A DNA stretch of 15,288 bases from Alphaproteobacteria bacterium (GTDB lineage: Bacteria; Pseudomonadota; Alphaproteobacteria; GCA-2731375), in the NCBI GenBank assembly GCA_030746295.1, contig JASLMY010000109.1:1-15288 (forward strand), in the 5' to 3' direction. The stretch's first letter is position 1; every line of letters starts with the position of its first letter. Both the position numbers and the translations under genes were made by a program. A model generated the notes under the pieces. The model saw nothing but the letters and a program-made list of their open reading frames with translations. It was not told the DNA's origin and made no database searches. This document shows, piece by piece, positions 1 through 5,665 of the stretch.

Positions 1-246
1 GAAGGTGTGGCCGCGGTAGTCGAAGGTCATGACCGAGGCGCTGACCGAGATACCGCGCTCGCGCTCGACCTTCAGCCAGTCGGAATGAGCGCGCCGGCGC
101 TCGCCCCGGGCCTTGACCGCGCCGGCCAGCTCGATGGCGCCGCCGAACAGCAGCAGCTTCTCGGTCAGCGTGGTCTTGCCGGCGTCGGGATGCGAGATGA
201 TGGCGAAGGTTCGCCGCCGGGTGATGGCGTCGCTCAGAGGGGACAT
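1..246 (-). CDS. prfC: Peptide chain release factor 3 (RF3), N-terminal 82 residues, cut by the window edge
   Basis: RF3 is a translational GTPase that removes RF1/RF2 from the ribosome after peptide release; it acts in the cytoplasm. The visible part starts [20 protein letters not shown] and contains the P-loop ([13 protein letters not shown]), the RF3-type continuation [20 protein letters not shown], and the switch I region [19 protein letters not shown]. The H-SDW-x-x-x-E-x-x-RGIS pattern separates RF3 from EF-G and LepA. The ATG at 246 is preceded by GGAGAGAC, a Shine-Dalgarno-like sequence, and starts about 9 residues before [15 protein letters not shown], as expected for the family. The rest of the gene lies left of the window. 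The next gene on this strand ends 154 bp upstream, so prfC probably has its own promoter. Confidence 0.95.
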   Translation of the reverse strand, partial: MSPLSDAITRRRTFAIISHPDAGKTTLTEKLLLFGGAIELAGAVKARGERRRAHSDWLKVERERGISVSASVMTFDYRGHTF

Positions 247-341
247 GGTCTCTCCGGTCCCAATCCCTGGCCGCGCACGGCGAAAGACGGCTCGGTGCGC
301 GGGCGTCGAGGTCGGCAGATATGGGCAAGTGCGGCGCCTAC

Positions 342-371
342 ATATCACTGCCGTTGGCGCCGGTCACGCAA
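342..371 (-). promoter_or_regulatory. Weak candidate sigma-70-type promoter for prfC
   Basis: On the minus strand TTGCGT (371-366) and TGATAT (347-342) are separated by 18 bp in the 154-bp gap upstream of prfC. The -35 half is fair and the -10 half is poor. GGCGCC palindromes flank the area. The 5' leader would be about 90 nt. This is a guess from position and partial consensus only. Confidence 0.2.
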
Positions 372-400
372 AATACCGCCGAAATCAGGCCGGATATCAC

Positions 401-691
401 CTAGCCGCGGCGGCGAAAGCGCCTGTCGGCTTCGCGGCTCGCCTGCCTGTCCCAGCGCTGGTCGTCCTTGGCAGTGATTCGCCGGCCGATCCAGAGGACG
501 AAGAGATAGACGATGAAGGTGAGAACAGGTGGGATGGCATAGAGCAGAATATAGGCTGCCAGCTCGTCGTGACCGAGATGCAGCGAGAACGCGTTGGTCT
601 CGCCGTAGAGGAAATACGTGATGGCGATGATCCATCCGATGGCGCCGGCCAGCCATAGCCAGAACAGGCCTTTCTCCCACTCGACGATCAT
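401..691 (-). CDS. Small two-helix membrane protein of unknown function (96 aa)
   Basis: I do not recognise a named family. The protein has two hydrophobic helices, about residues 8-28 (GLFWLWLAGAIGWIIAITYF) and 46-68 (AYILLYAIPPVLTFIVYLFV), joined by a short polar loop (GETNAFSLHLGHDE). It ends in a strongly basic tail (RRITAKDDQRWDRQASREAD then RRFRRRG) expected to lie in the cytoplasm. I chose the ATG at 691, which gives MIVEWEKGLFW, because GGTGGGA lies upstream and the residues added by the longer in-frame GTG start at 751 look unlike protein. It is divergent from the aminotransferase gene and upstream of, and codirectional with, prfC (154 bp apart). Third-position GC and amino-acid composition look like a real gene; function cannot be stated. 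Confidence 0.6.
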   Translation of the reverse strand: MIVEWEKGLFWLWLAGAIGWIIAITYFLYGETNAFSLHLGHDELAAYILLYAIPPVLTFIVYLFVLWIGRRITAKDDQRWDRQASREADRRFRRRG

Positions 692-706
692 TACGCGCGT
701 CCCACC

Positions 707-720
707 CGACGAATTCGTCG
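707..720. repeat. 14-bp perfect palindrome in a divergent intergenic region
   Basis: CGACGAATTCGTCG reads the same on both strands. It lies 16 bp before the start of the small membrane protein gene (minus) and in the gap shared with the aminotransferase gene (plus), a plausible place for a dimeric repressor. About one perfect 14-bp palindrome is expected by chance in a sequence this long, so location is the only support. Confidence 0.3.
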
Positions 721-834
721 TGGCACCCCTTTCAATTCGGCTGCCAGCCACCGCATTGCGTTACCCGCACCTATGATAACATATGTGGCATGGCGCTGGC
801 GCGTCGAGGGTCGCCGGAGCGGCTCGGCCGAAAG

Positions 835-839
835 GGAGG
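835..839 (+). promoter_or_regulatory. Ribosome binding site that fixes the aminotransferase start
   Basis: GGAGG ends 5 nt before the ATG at 845. It argues against the longer in-frame ATG at 773, which would add 24 residues (ITYVAWRWRVEGRRSGS...) that do not fit the family. Confidence 0.75.
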
Positions 840-844
840 TAGCG

Positions 845-1774
845 ATGACGGAGCGGATGAACGAGCGGATCGTCTATCACAACGGTGCCTTTAAGCCCGA
901 GCGCGAGGCGATGATCCCCTTCCGCGATCGGAGCTTCCGATTCGGCGACGGCGTCTTCGACATGACCCGCACCTTTCAAGGCCGGCTCTTCTGGATCGAG
1001 GAGCACGTGACCCGGCTCTATGCCTCGCTTCGATACGCCCGAATCGACAGCGGCCTATCGGAGATTGAGATGGTCCAGATCACCAAGGAGGTGCTGGAGC
1101 GGAATCGACATCTATTGGATCCGGACGAGGACTATTGGGTCGGCCAGAGGCTGAGCCGCGGCGTCGATGCGGTCGGCGACGAGGGCTGGGAGGACGCAGA
1201 CCGCCCGACCGTCATCGTCGACTGCACGCCATTGCCGTTGAAGGCGCGGGCCCGGCTATTCCGCGACGGCATCGAGGTCATCGTGCCCTCGGTTCGCCGG
1301 GTCTCGCCCTCGGCACTGACGCCCCGGGCCAAGAGCCACAACTACCTCAACCTGATCATGGGCGACCTCGAGGTCAAGGCGCAGAACTCGGAAGCCTGGG
1401 CGGTGCTTTTGGACGAGAACGGCAACCTGTCGGAGGGCATGGGCTCCAATCTCTTCCTGGTCAGGAACGGCACCCTGCTGACGCCGCGGGAGCAATTCGT
1501 GCTACCCGGCATCAGCCGGCTGACGGTGATGGAATTGGCGCAAGCGAACGACATCCCGGTCGAGGAGGCGGATCTCGACCTCTATGACGCCTATACGGCG
1601 GAAGAAGCCTTTCTGTCCTCGACCAGTCTCTGCATTTGCCCGGTCACAAGCATCAATGGCGCCGCGATCGGCGACGGCGCGCCGCCCGGCCCCGTCACCC
1701 GCGCGTTGACCGAGGCCTATATCGCGCTGGTCGATTGCGATTTCGTTCGCCAGTACCTCGACAAGCTCGACTAG
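845..1774 (+). CDS. Class IV (fold-type IV) PLP-dependent aminotransferase
   Basis: This 309-aa protein belongs to the branched-chain / D-amino-acid aminotransferase superfamily: cytoplasmic enzymes that move an amino group between an amino acid (or amine) and a 2-oxo acid using PLP. Visible signatures are the N-terminal DRSFRFGDGVFDMTRTFQGR (28-47) and EEHVTRLYAS (52-61), the Schiff-base lysine at K163 in RAKSHNYLNLI, the PLP glutamate E197 and phosphate-binding GSN in SEGMGSNLF (196-204), then FVLPGISRLTVMEL (218-231) and the C-terminal FLSSTSLCICPVTSIN. Length is normal (BCAT about 310, DAAT about 280). The first motif, RFGDGVF, is nearer the D-amino-acid transaminase form than the BCAT form, and YWVGQRLSRG replaces the BCAT R97-type loop, so leucine/isoleucine biosynthesis should not be assumed. 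A 4-amino-4-deoxychorismate lyase role is also possible. It converges on the 2Fe-2S gene with 19 bp between stops. Confidence 0.85.
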   Translation: MTERMNERIVYHNGAFKPEREAMIPFRDRSFRFGDGVFDMTRTFQGRLFWIEEHVTRLYASLRYARIDSGLSEIEMVQITKEVLERNRHLLDPDEDYWVGQRLSRGVDAVGDEGWEDADRPTVIVDCTPLPLKARARLFRDGIEVIVPSVRRVSPSALTPRAKSHNYLNLIMGDLEVKAQNSEAWAVLLDENGNLSEGMGSNLFLVRNGTLLTPREQFVLPGISRLTVMELAQANDIPVEEADLDLYDAYTAEEAFLSSTSLCICPVTSINGAAIGDGAPPGPVTRALTEAYIALVDCDFVRQYLDKLD

Positions 1775-1785
1775 GGCCGTCCGGG

Positions 1786-1815
1786 GCCGCCGGCTACAAG
1801 TGCTCGGCCGGCGGC
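1786..1815. terminator. GC-rich hairpin between convergent genes, possible bidirectional terminator
   Basis: A perfect 9-bp inverted repeat, GCCGCCGGC (1786-1794) and GCCGGCGGC (1807-1815), encloses a 12-nt loop. It sits 12 bp past the aminotransferase stop and covers the stop codon of the opposite-strand 2Fe-2S gene. No U-tract follows on either strand, so it may only aid Rho-dependent termination or protect mRNA 3' ends. Confidence 0.45.
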
Positions 1816-2135
1816 ACGATGTCGGTGACGAGGTCGCGGATGAGCGGCTTGTTGGCTAGCGGCTCGACCACCATCTCGCCTTCTCTCAGCCGCGCCATGC
1901 AGGCATAGACGACCTTGCCATCGAGACGCAGCAGGCATTCCTTGCAGGCGTTGGCGTTGATGCAGGAATAACGGATTGCCAGGGTGGCGTCTCGATTGGT
2001 GCGGATCCAGCGCAGACCGTCGAGCAGCGATTGGCCGGCCTCGAAGGGAACCTGGAAGGCCTCGACGCGTGCGCCGCCGTCGCCGCCGCCGCGATGGATC
2101 TTGAGCTCCGCGATCTTTGCCGTCTCGCCAGGCAT
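1794..2135 (-). CDS. Single-domain 2Fe-2S subunit of a fumarate reductase/succinate dehydrogenase-like enzyme
   Basis: This 113-aa protein corresponds to only the N-terminal plant-ferredoxin-like domain of SdhB/FrdB and would pass electrons to or from the FAD of the adjacent flavoprotein. Four cysteines bind the cluster: C58, C64, C67 and C79 in RYSCINANACKEC and VVYAC, spaced CX5CX2CX11C; textbook SdhB has CX4CX2CX11C. The SdhB-like linker VVEPLANKPLIRDLVTD (89-105) follows, and the protein stops where the 4Fe-4S/3Fe-4S domain of SdhB would begin. The ATG at 2135 lies 2 bp after the flavoprotein TGA (TGAGGATG), so the two genes are translationally coupled. The longer in-frame start at 2216 would run inside the flavoprotein gene and adds non-conserved sequence. 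No membrane-anchor genes accompany the pair, so the enzyme is probably soluble, or uses another electron acceptor. Confidence 0.8.
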   Translation of the reverse strand: MPGETAKIAELKIHRGGGDGGARVEAFQVPFEAGQSLLDGLRWIRTNRDATLAIRYSCINANACKECLLRLDGKVVYACMARLREGEMVVEPLANKPLIRDLVTDIVPPAEHL

Positions 2136-2137
2136 CC

Positions 2138-3832
2138 TCACTTCTCCCGGTCCACGGCGGTCCGCTCGATTCGGATCTCGCCGGCCTCGAGCGCCACGCG
2201 CTGATTGCAGATCCAATCGGGATCGCTGTCGGGAAAGTCCTCGCGTTGATGGGCGCCGCGGCTTTCCAGGCGCGCTCGGGCCGTCAGCGCGATGCTTTCG
2301 GCGATCAGGCTCATGTTGTCGAGGTCAAACCAATCGGCGAGTGCCGGGTCGAAGGCACCCCTCGCCGCCGGTCGAATCTCGGGCAGCAGGCCGCGGATCT
2401 CGCGGATGCGGGCAAGGCCCCGGGCCAGCTTATCCTCGGTGCGGAAGGGGCCGACGTCGTGGTCCATCAGAGCTTGCAGCTCGGCAATCAGCGCCGTCGC
2501 GCTCGGCCGCTCGTCGCCGGGCCGGCCGGGGGCGTTCAGCCGGGCCAGTGCCGGTGCCGCGGCGGTCGGCCGCCAGCCGAGGCTGCGACCCCGCGACCGC
2601 TCGGCAGCGAAGCGTCCGGCCCGCTCGCCGAAGACGAAGGCTTCGGTGACGCCGTTGCCCGACAGCCGGTTGGCGCCGCTCGGCCCGCCGACTACCTCGC
2701 CGGCGGCATAGAGGCCCGGAACACCGGACTGCATGCTCTCGTCGACCACCACGCCGCCCATGTGGTAGTGGGCAATGGGGGCGACCTCGATCGGCCGTTT
2801 GGTGAGGTCGATGTCGTTGCCGGCCAGGCGGTCGATCACCGGCCCGAAGGCTTGGCGAAGCTCGGCCGCGGCCACGTGCTCGAAGCTCAAGTAGGCGCCG
2901 CCGTGGGGCGAGCCGCGCCCCGCCTCGACCTCTTTCAGGATCGCGTAGGTAGCGACGTCGCGCGTGGCTCGGTAGCGGCCGTCCTCGGCAACGCCGTAGT
3001 TCTGGGTGAACTCGACACCGTCGCCATTCAAGAGCCGGCCGCCGAGCTTGTAACGGAACGGGTCCCACATGATCGGGTCCATGCCGATCAGCCGCGGCGC
3101 CAGATGGCCGATGGGGAAGAACTGGACGAATTCCATGTCCACGAGCTCGGCCCCGGCGCGCAGCGCCAGTGCATGGCCGTCACCGCCCATGTTGGCCGAG
3201 GCGCTGTTGCGGTGATAGAGGCGGGTCAGTCCGCCCGTCGCCAGGATCACGGCCTTGGCGGCGATGGTTACGGCGGCACCGCTCGGCAGGTGGCGGGCGA
3301 CGGCGCCGATCACACGGCCCTCGTCGACGATGACGTCGGTGACGGCGAGGTCGCTGACCCGGCGGACCCCGTCGTGGCGGTTGACCTGGTTGCGTAGCGC
3401 GCGCGAGACCGCCGGCCCGGTGTTGAGGAAATCGACATAGACGCAGCGGCTCACCGAATGGCCGGGGGCCGTCACTTGGCGGATACGGTTGCCCTCCGCG
3501 GCCCAGCCGACGTTCCAGTCGGCCATCTCCAGGATCCTGGCCGGCGCGTCCTCGCAGAGCGCCCGCGCCAGGGCCTCGTTCGAGAGGCCGCGCCCGGCGG
3601 CAAGCGTGTCTTCCAGGTGGCGCGCAGGCTCGTCCGGCTCGGCGTGGCCGATCGCCGCTGCCACCGTCATCTGTGCCATCACCGTGGCGCCCGAGCGGCC
3701 GACCAGGCTGCGGTCGAGCAGGACTACCTGGGCGCCGGCGCGGGCCGCGGCGATGGCGGCATACATACCGGCACCGCCGGACCCGACGATCAAGACCTCG
3801 GTCTCCAGGTGCTGGTCAGCCTGGGCGGACAT
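2138..3832 (-). CDS. FAD-dependent fumarate reductase/succinate dehydrogenase-type flavoprotein subunit
   Basis: This 564-aa FAD_binding_2-family oxidoreductase also has the SdhA-type C-terminal domain. In order: dinucleotide-binding GSGGAGMYAAIAAARAGAQV (17-36), RSGATVMAQ (46-54), ATGG (198-201), NMGGDGHALA (214-223), RDVATYAILKEVEAGRG (291-307), HYHMGGVVVD (355-364), GLYAAGEVVGG and GANRLSGNGVTEAFVFG (386-402), and the C-terminal helical motif SRGAHQREDFPDSD. The hydride/proton-transfer residues of the family appear kept (R291, H355, R389 by hand alignment). The histidine that carries covalent FAD in SdhA is absent from RSGATVMAQ, so FAD is probably non-covalent. The succinate-binding His of the QFHP motif is Phe in FVQFFP (235-240), and the Thr-Glu pair before GEGG also looks altered, so the substrate may not be succinate or fumarate. 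It is the first gene of a two-gene operon with the 2Fe-2S subunit. Confidence 0.85.
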   Translation of the reverse strand: MSAQADQHLETEVLIVGSGGAGMYAAIAAARAGAQVVLLDRSLVGRSGATVMAQMTVAAAIGHAEPDEPARHLEDTLAAGRGLSNEALARALCEDAPARILEMADWNVGWAAEGNRIRQVTAPGHSVSRCVYVDFLNTGPAVSRALRNQVNRHDGVRRVSDLAVTDVIVDEGRVIGAVARHLPSGAAVTIAAKAVILATGGLTRLYHRNSASANMGGDGHALALRAGAELVDMEFVQFFPIGHLAPRLIGMDPIMWDPFRYKLGGRLLNGDGVEFTQNYGVAEDGRYRATRDVATYAILKEVEAGRGSPHGGAYLSFEHVAAAELRQAFGPVIDRLAGNDIDLTKRPIEVAPIAHYHMGGVVVDESMQSGVPGLYAAGEVVGGPSGANRLSGNGVTEAFVFGERAGRFAAERSRGRSLGWRPTAAAPALARLNAPGRPGDERPSATALIAELQALMDHDVGPFRTEDKLARGLARIREIRGLLPEIRPAARGAFDPALADWFDLDNMSLIAESIALTARARLESRGAHQREDFPDSDPDWICNQRVALEAGEIRIERTAVDREK

Positions 3833-3874
3833 TCCGGGACAGGTTATTCAACGTGGTTCTCGACATTAGATGGC

Positions 3875-3902
3875 ACTATATGGGGTGCCCTGAATGGGGC
3901 AA
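3875..3902 (-). promoter_or_regulatory. Candidate promoter for the flavoprotein/2Fe-2S operon
   Basis: On the minus strand TTGCCC (3902-3897) and TATAGT (3880-3875) are 16 bp apart, inside the 81-bp divergent gap between the flavoprotein and the hotdog protein genes. The -10 matches consensus at 5 of 6 positions and the -35 at 4 of 6. Transcription would begin near 3868, leaving a leader of about 36 nt. Confidence 0.35.
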
Positions 3903-3913
3903 GGGGAGGGGCC

Positions 3914-4624
3914 ATGTCCGAGACGATCACTATCGCGCACCAGTTCTGCGGCCCGCCCGATTCCGGCAACGGCGGCTACGTCGCCGGTCGGCTGGCGGCC
4001 TTCATCGACGGTCCGGCCGAGACCACGCTGCGCTTGCCGCCGCCGCTCGGCCGGCCGCTAGCGGTGCGGCGGATGCCGGAGGGTGGTGCGACGCTCTGGG
4101 ACGGCGAGGCCTTGGTCGTCGAAGGCAAGCCGGCCGAGCCCGGCCTAGAGCCGTGTGTGCCGGTCGATTTCAAGGCTGCCGCCGTGGCAGCCGAGGGCTT
4201 CGCCTTCTTCGAGAAGCATCTCTTGCCGACCTGCTTCGTCTGCGGCATCGATCGGAACGCGGGCGACGGCCTGCGGATCTTTCCGGGCAAGATCGACGAG
4301 ACCGGCCTGATGGCAGCCCCCTGGGTGCCGACGGCTGATGTCGCCGACGGTGAGGGCCGCGTCTTGTCGGAGTTCATCTGGGCGGCGCTTGATTGTCCGG
4401 GCGGCTTCGCCGTCGCCGACGGCCGTCTGATAAGAATCCTGTTGGGACGTTTCTCCGCCCGCCTGTCCGCGCCTCTGAGGGTTGGCGATGAAGCCGTGGT
4501 CATGGCCTGGCCGATGGGCGGGGAGGGCCGCAAGCACTTCGCCGGCAGCGCCGTCTTCGGGCCGTTGGGCGAGCTGGTGGGGCTGGCCAGCGCTACTTGG
4601 ATCGAATTGAAGGCCGGTTTCTAG
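3914..4624 (+). CDS. Hotdog-fold, thioesterase-superfamily-like protein
   Basis: This 236-aa protein looks like two halves of a hotdog acyl-CoA thioesterase/dehydratase fold. Conserved-looking blocks are FCGPPDSGNGGYVAGRLAAF (11-30), PPPLGRPLAV (42-51), the short Cys motif PTCFVCGIDRNAGDGLRIFP (105-124), the likely hotdog helix EFIWAALDCPGGFA (153-166), and the last strands FSARLSAPLRVGDE and RKHFAGSAVFGPLGELVGLA. The family is recognised from memory of similar actinobacterial and proteobacterial proteins annotated thioesterase or hypothetical; the substrate is unknown. GGAGG (3905-3909) precedes the ATG with 4-nt spacing, which excludes longer in-frame starts back to 3458. It is divergent from the flavoprotein operon, and its stop overlaps the stop of the convergent CMD-family gene in a CTAG. 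Confidence 0.6.
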   Translation: MSETITIAHQFCGPPDSGNGGYVAGRLAAFIDGPAETTLRLPPPLGRPLAVRRMPEGGATLWDGEALVVEGKPAEPGLEPCVPVDFKAAAVAAEGFAFFEKHLLPTCFVCGIDRNAGDGLRIFPGKIDETGLMAAPWVPTADVADGEGRVLSEFIWAALDCPGGFAVADGRLIRILLGRFSARLSAPLRVGDEAVVMAWPMGGEGRKHFAGSAVFGPLGELVGLASATWIELKAGF

Positions 4625-5172
4625 GGCGCGAGCGGCTCCGGTTCGCCTTCGGGCACCGACAATTCGAAGACGTTGAGCGTCATGGCGACGAGGGTGTAGT
4701 AGCCCATGATCCCGACCAGCTCGGCGACGCCCTTCTCGCCGAAGGCGTCGACGGCGCGGGCGTAAAGGCCGTCGCCGACCCTATGCGTGGCGTAGTTCTC
4801 GGTGCAGAAGTCGTAGATGATTTCCGCTTCTTCCGTGTCGAGCGGCGGGCGCTCGCGCTTGGCGATGGCCTCGATCACGGCGGCGTCGATGCCGGCCTCG
4901 CGGGCGATGCGGGCATGCGCGTACCATTCGTACTGTGCCGTCCAGTGCCGGGCCGTGATCAGGATCGCCAGCTCCGAGAGGGTCGGTGGAAACGAGGTAT
5001 TGAAGCGGATGAACTCGCCGAGCTTCTGGCCGCGGTCGGCGAGCTCGGGGCTGCGGAGCCAGGCCGGGAAGGGGCCGCGCAGGCCGCCCCGGGGGCCGGC
5101 GGCGATCTCGCCTGCGATGCGGGCCTGCGCGTCGTTCATTTCCTCCGGCTTCAGCTCGGTTATCCGGGGCAT
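4621..5172 (-). CDS. Carboxymuconolactone decarboxylase (CMD/AhpD-like) family protein
   Basis: A 183-aa, largely helical protein of the CMD family. The core is NTSFPPTLSELAILITARHW (58-77) followed by TAQYEWYAHARIAREAGID (78-96); the YEWxxHxxxAxxAGI motif is diagnostic. The AhpD peroxidase CxxC is absent and only one cysteine is visible (DFCTEN), so this is not a thiol peroxidase. True 4-carboxymuconolactone decarboxylase (PcaC) is shorter, about 130 aa, and no beta-ketoadipate genes are nearby, so the reaction is unassigned. The ATG at 5172 has AAAGGG upstream with 6-nt spacing. It lies 58 bp downstream of the GtrA-family gene on the same strand and may be read through from that cassette or expressed alone. 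Confidence 0.8.
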   Translation of the reverse strand: MPRITELKPEEMNDAQARIAGEIAAGPRGGLRGPFPAWLRSPELADRGQKLGEFIRFNTSFPPTLSELAILITARHWTAQYEWYAHARIAREAGIDAAVIEAIAKRERPPLDTEEAEIIYDFCTENYATHRVGDGLYARAVDAFGEKGVAELVGIMGYYTLVAMTLNVFELSVPEGEPEPLAP

Positions 5173-5213
5173 GGCGACCCTTTCTGCGTTGCTTGTACTT
5201 GCGCTGATTTCAA

Positions 5214-5228
5214 GTCCCGGGCCAGGAC
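5214..5228 (-). terminator. Small hairpin just after the GtrA-family gene
   Basis: On the minus strand GTCCTGGCCCGGGAC can form a 6-bp stem (one G-T pair) 2 nt after the TGA at 5231. Only TTGAAAT follows, not a real U-tract, so termination here would be weak and the CMD gene could be cotranscribed. Confidence 0.25.
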
Positions 5229-5230
5229 GA

Positions 5231-5665
5231 TCAGTCGTTCTCGGCCGGGGCGGACGCGGGGTGGGCGCGAAAGGCCCAGAATCGATTTAGTAGGAAGGTG
5301 ATCGTGGGCACGACGACGACGATCACGGCGAGGGCGATGCGATAGTCGCGTCCCAGCAGGTTCACGACGACGTAGACGATGCTCTGGCTGGCACTCAAGC
5401 CGATGGTCGCGGTCGGAATGAAGCGGGTGATGTGACGCAAATGCCCGCCCGTCAGCTCGAAGGTCCATTTGTGGTTGCCGAGGTAGCTGACAGCCGCCGA
5501 CGTGAAGAAGCCGACCAGGTTGGCCGCCAAGGGGCCCAAGAGGCCGCTCTCGACCGCGGCCAAGACGACGACGATGTGGGTCGTTGTCGACGTGACACCG
5601 ATGATCCCGAAGCGCATCACCTGGATACCGAGCCGGCGATGGCGGTTGAGCAACGTCGCGATCAA
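5231..5665 (-). CDS. GtrA-family small polytopic membrane protein
   Basis: This 144-aa protein has four hydrophobic helices and the GtrA signature: VMRFGIIGVTSTTTHIVVVL, GPLAANLVGFFTSAAVSYLG, NHKWTFELTG (the NxxWTF motif), then SIVYVVVNLL and ending NRFWAFRAHP (the second N-RxWxF repeat). GtrA proteins are thought to flip polyprenyl-phosphate-linked sugars across the inner membrane. The start is uncertain: TTG at 5665 overlaps the upstream TGA as TTGA and has GAGGG 6 nt before it, so I prefer it. The ATG at 5617, directly before RFGIIG, is the alternative and would leave almost no N-terminal segment. The tight coupling to the glycosyltransferase argues for joint function. Confidence 0.88.
   Translation of the reverse strand: MIATLLNRHRRLGIQVMRFGIIGVTSTTTHIVVVLAAVESGLLGPLAANLVGFFTSAAVSYLGNHKWTFELTGGHLRHITRFIPTATIGLSASQSIVYVVVNLLGRDYRIALAVIVVVVPTITFLLNRFWAFRAHPASAPAEND

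Noticed and set aside
2117..3397. Plus-strand ORF (426 codons) opposite the flavoprotein
   Set aside because: Shadow of a gene with complete FAD-binding and active-site motifs.
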